A stretch of 8,203 bases of DNA. Source: Treponema sp. GTDB taxonomy: Bacteria; Spirochaetota; Spirochaetia; Treponematales; Breznakiellaceae. A program made the translations under genes and the position numbers. The notes below the pieces were generated by a model. That model saw only the letters and a program-made list of their open reading frames with translations. It was not told the origin of the DNA and ran no database searches. Shown piece after piece: positions 6,467-8,203 of this stretch (positions are counted from its first letter, which is position 1; every line of letters begins with the position of its first letter). The stretch lies in contig JAISAK010000301.1 in the NCBI GenBank assembly GCA_031266695.1, positions 1 to 8,203 on the forward strand, given 5' to 3'.

Positions 6467-7858
6467 TCAGATCCTTTCCCGAAGGATTATCCGCGTCCCT
6501 TCCAGGGGATCTTCGCCGTCCGGGCGCAGCGGCAGTATCTCGGTATTAATGCCGTCGCTGATTCCGGCGCGGACAAGGACGCAGTCGGGCCTGCCGCTTT
6601 CGTCGATGTACCAGAGGGGGCGCGGCTGCGCCCGGACCGCGCCTCCCGCGGCGTTGTCCGCGTTCCGCCGGCCGCCCCCGGGCATTCTGACGCCGCCCAT
6701 GCCGAAGGGCGCGGAAAAGGCGGCAAGGCCGCTCCGGCGCGCCGTGTTTCCGCCCGTCCCGCCGTCCGCGCCGCCGGACGCCGCGCCGTTTTCCCGGGCC
6801 CGGGCCGCGAGGGCGGCGCCGCGCTCTTCTTCGCTCATGCCCCGGAGGCCCGCGGTGAAAATCTTTTCGTCAATCTCGCTTGCGCTTAACGATGACGGCT
6901 GGTAGCGCAGGGCCGCGTTTGGCGCGATAAGGGCCTGCTCGATCCGTTCTTCGATAAACTCGACCGCGCAGCTCATGCCCGGCAGCAGGGAGCCGTCCCT
7001 GTTGTCCACGCCGATAATCACGTTATACGAAACCACATTGTCCTGCACCGAGGGCATAAGCCGCCTGCTTTCCACCGTGCCCGAAAAATTCCTCCCCGGC
7101 AGGCTTTCCAGGGTAAAGCGGACTTCCTGCCCCTCGTGAATGGAGGCAATGTCAAGCTCCCCAACCCAGGACTCTATTCGCATTTCCTTGAGGTTTTCGG
7201 CCAGCGTAAAAATGCTGGAGGAATTGCTGCTGGAGCTGTCCACGACCGTATCGCCTTCGGTAATGTTCCGCTCAAGCACAATGCCGTCGAGGGGGGAAGT
7301 AATAAAGGCGTACTGGTTAATCTCGGGTTCGATAACCTTGAGGCTCGCCTCGGCGGCGGACAGTTCCGCGGCCTGAATGTCCAGGTTTGTCTTGTTTGTT
7401 TTAAGCTCGTATTCGGAAATAAGGATTTTCTCCGCCAGTACCTGCTGGTTGCGGAAATTGATCTCCTGCAGCTCGTAATTCGCCCGGGACTTGATTACCT
7501 GGGCAAGCTGCTGTTCCCGCTGGAGCCTGAGCATATCCGTGTTCAGCTCCGCGAGGATATCCCCCCTGCGTACCGTATCGTTGAAATCCGCGAATATTTT
7601 TTCCACCTTGCCGCTCATCCGGGGAAGCACCTTGACCGTGGAAACCGGGTTGATGGTTCCGCTTGAAGAGACCGTCCGCTCAAGGCTGCCGCGCTGTATT
7701 ACGGCAAAGTCGTAGGCCCGCTGTTTTGACTGCCCGCCCCCGCAGCCGTTAAGCAGAAGGATAAAAATGATGATGAACGCAACGAGGGGTAGGGCAATTA
7801 CCGCCGCGGAGATAAGCCTGATTTTTTCGGCGGAAAGGGGCCGGCGGTTTTTCTTCAT
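6467..7858 (-). CDS. MacA/HlyD-type periplasmic membrane fusion protein
   Basis: Periplasmic adaptor joining the MacB-type transporter to the TolC-type channel; 463 aa. A basic N-terminus is followed by one hydrophobic segment (about 15-36) ending LLNGC, so it is anchored by a transmembrane helix, or possibly a lipid on C39. The first half-lipoyl/barrel-sandwich strand is about 59-106 (TVSSSGTINPVSTVKVLPRMSGKV...NDTVRRGDILAEL). An alpha-hairpin spans about 107-178, and the second half-lipoyl strand is ITSPLDGIVLERNITEGDTV (about 186-205). The beta-barrel domain follows to about 315, including LLPGMSCAVEF and IAPNAALRY. The membrane-proximal domain resumes at about 415 (LWYIDESGRP...VRAGISDGINTEILP). 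Between these lies an unusual insertion of about 90 residues. The start has AAGGAGT 9 nt upstream, and the operon's sigma-54 promoter is directly ahead. It is the first gene of the operon. Confidence 0.93.
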   Translation of the reverse strand: MKKNRRPLSAEKIRLISAAVIALPLVAFIIIFILLLNGCGGGQSKQRAYDFAVIQRGSLERTVSSSGTINPVSTVKVLPRMSGKVEKIFADFNDTVRRGDILAELNTDMLRLQREQQLAQVIKSRANYELQEINFRNQQVLAEKILISEYELKTNKTNLDIQAAELSAAEASLKVIEPEINQYAFITSPLDGIVLERNITEGDTVVDSSSSNSSSIFTLAENLKEMRIESWVGELDIASIHEGQEVRFTLESLPGRNFSGTVESRRLMPSVQDNVVSYNVIIGVDNRDGSLLPGMSCAVEFIEERIEQALIAPNAALRYQPSSLSASEIDEKIFTAGLRGMSEEERGAALAARARENGAASGGADGGTGGNTARRSGLAAFSAPFGMGGVRMPGGGRRNADNAAGGAVRAQPRPLWYIDESGRPDCVLVRAGISDGINTEILPLRPDGEDPLEGTRIILRERI

Positions 7859-7867
7859 TTATACAGA

Positions 7868-7874
7868 ACTCCTT
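7868..7874 (-). promoter_or_regulatory. Ribosome-binding site of the fusion protein gene
   Basis: On the minus strand AAGGAGT lies 9 nt before the ATG at 7858. It supports that start codon and falls inside the short leader predicted from the sigma-54 promoter. Confidence 0.8.
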
Positions 7875-7888
7875 CTGCCCTTAATATT

Positions 7889-7904
7889 AGCAAATTCCGT
7901 GCCA
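7889..7904 (-). promoter_or_regulatory. Sigma-54 (-24/-12) promoter of the efflux operon
   Basis: Read on the minus strand the sequence is TGGCACGGAATTTGCT, matching the sigma-54 consensus TGGCAC(G)-N4-TTGC(A/T). The invariant GG (7903-7902) and GC (7891-7890) are exactly 10 nt apart. The predicted transcription start is about 12 nt further, near 7879, giving a leader of about 20 nt before the ATG at 7858. Such promoters need an enhancer-binding AAA+ activator with a GAFTGA loop, and the last gene of this same operon encodes one. The match is by eye but unusually complete, and it sits at the right place and orientation. Confidence 0.88.
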
Positions 7905-7975
7905 GGACTGGAATACACTAACGCCGCGGCAGGGCAACGTCAATTACTTTTTCATGTTCCGAGAAACCACTACCT

Positions 7976-7989
7976 TGATTAGACTAAAA
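7976..7989 (+). repeat. Left terminal inverted repeat of the MITE-like element
   Basis: TGATTAGACTAAAA, perfectly complementary to 8133-8146. The outward flanks on the two sides no longer match, which sets the element end here. Confidence 0.75.
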
Positions 7990-8014
7990 AGCGGGATAAG
8001 TAAATGAAGAATTT

Positions 8015-8116
8015 ACCGCAAAGATCGCCAAGATTACGCAAAGGACACACAAAACACGGCTTTCTTTGCGAACGCGAACCTACGGTTCGATGCGTCTTCT
8101 TTGCGCCCTTTGCGGT
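8015..8116. repeat. Iterated CGCAAAG units in palindromic arrangement
   Basis: The heptamer CGCAAAG occurs on the plus strand at 8017-8023 and 8037-8043, with a one-base variant CGCCAAG at 8026-8032. Its complement CTTTGCG occurs at 8064-8070, 8099-8105 and 8108-8114. The outer copies pair to make the arms of a large imperfect hairpin. Similar CGCAAAG-rich intergenic repeats are, to my knowledge, scattered in many environmental bacteria, so this is probably a multi-copy family in the genome. It is not a CRISPR array: units are too short and unevenly spaced. Confidence 0.75.
8075..8089. repeat. Short perfect hairpin at the element's centre
   Basis: CGAACC (8075-8080), a TAC loop and GGTTCG (8084-8089) give a 6-bp G+C-rich stem. 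It has no following T-run on either strand, so it is not a typical intrinsic terminator. A near-identical sequence lies at 272-285. Confidence 0.65.
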
Positions 8117-8132
8117 TTCTCTTAATTAAACG

Positions 8133-8146
8133 TTTTAGTCTAATCA
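8133..8146 (-). repeat. Right terminal inverted repeat of the MITE-like element
   Basis: TTTTAGTCTAATCA, the exact reverse complement of the left end. It is followed by GCCTAC, which does not pair with the left flank. Confidence 0.75.
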
Positions 8147-8203
8147 GCCTACTACTCCGTGGTTAAATTTCTTTCTTTTAAAGTACACGGTACATAGAAA
8201 GAG
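8147..8203. other. Non-coding flank, nothing recognised
   Basis: A+T-richer than the operon. It contains two GTAC tetramers separated by three bases (GTACACGGTAC) and a loose CTTTC/GAAAG pairing. There is no gene, promoter or RNA that I can support. Together with 7859-7975 and the MITE-like element it makes up the 345-base gene-free stretch ahead of the operon. Confidence 0.4.

Larger units (their letters stand above)
7976..8146. mobile_element. MITE-like palindromic element, 171 bp
   Basis: The ends are perfect 14-bp terminal inverted repeats: TGATTAGACTAAAA at 7976-7989 and its reverse complement at 8133-8146. Inside is a second, nested inverted repeat built from CGCAAAG units. ACCGCAAAG (8015-8023) is matched by CTTTGCGGT (8108-8116), and CGCAAAG (8037-8043) by CTTTGCG (8099-8105). 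The centre holds a small perfect hairpin (8075-8089). There is no coding capacity. Size, non-coding content and terminal inverted repeats fit a miniature inverted-repeat transposable element, or a related palindromic intergenic repeat. No clear target-site duplication is visible, and the fragmentary IS5-type gene in this window does not show matching ends, so the mobilising transposase is unknown. It lies about 97 bp upstream of the predicted start of the efflux operon. Confidence 0.7.

Noticed and set aside
7915..7943. Possible sigma-70 promoter (TTGACG, 17 nt, TAGTGT) on the minus strand
   Set aside because: The -35 is good but the -10 matches only three of six bases. The sigma-54 element just downstream is far stronger. 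A weak basal promoter here cannot be excluded.
8015..8116. CRISPR-like array
   Set aside because: The repeats are 7-9 bp, inverted relative to each other and unevenly spaced. There are no uniform spacers and no cas genes.
7976..8146. The MITE-like element as a non-autonomous relative of the IS5-type fragment at 28-318
   Set aside because: No sequence matching the TGATTAGACTAAAA ends is visible near the fragment, so the link is unsupported.

Overview
This window carries one six-gene operon read entirely on the minus strand, from about 7860 down to 306, with mobile-element debris on both sides. In transcription order the genes are a MacA-type membrane fusion protein, a MacB-type ATPase, a MacB/FtsX-type permease, a TolC-type outer-membrane channel, a membrane sensor histidine kinase and an NtrC-family sigma-54 response regulator. 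Gaps are 1 and 9 bp, or genes overlap by 14, 4 and 20 bp, so they are almost certainly co-transcribed and partly translationally coupled. The outer-membrane channel implies a diderm bacterium. The G+C-rich coding sequence, gene order and protein style resemble termite-gut-type Treponema or other spirochaetes, but this is an impression and not a proven assignment.

The best regulatory signal is just upstream of the first gene. On the minus strand at 7904-7889 there is TGGCACGGAATTTGCT, a near-perfect -24/-12 sigma-54 promoter with exact GG-N10-GC spacing. It predicts a start near 7879 and a 5' leader of about 20 nt containing a good Shine-Dalgarno. The last gene encodes a regulator with an intact GAFTGA loop, the type of activator such a promoter needs. 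The operon therefore looks like a closed circuit: the kinase senses an envelope signal, phosphorylates the regulator, and the regulator with sigma-54 RNA polymerase transcribes the efflux pump together with its own sensor and activator.

Region by region: 1-305 holds a truncated IS5-type transposase N-terminus on the plus strand, ending against the 3' end of the regulator gene. 306-1682 is the response regulator, 1663-3054 the kinase, 3051-4394 the TolC-like channel, 4404-5702 the permease, 5689-6465 the ATPase and 6467-7858 the fusion protein. 7859-8203 is non-coding. It contains the promoter and a 171-bp MITE-like element (7976-8146) with 14-bp perfect terminal inverted repeats, repeated CGCAAAG units arranged as a large palindrome, and a short central hairpin. 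A 14-bp sequence from that hairpin recurs with one mismatch beside the IS fragment at the far end of the operon.

The pump is of a known type. The points worth a second look are the self-contained sigma-54 control, the repeat element lying where enhancer sites for such a promoter would be expected, and low-complexity insertions in the fusion protein, the permease and the sensor domain.
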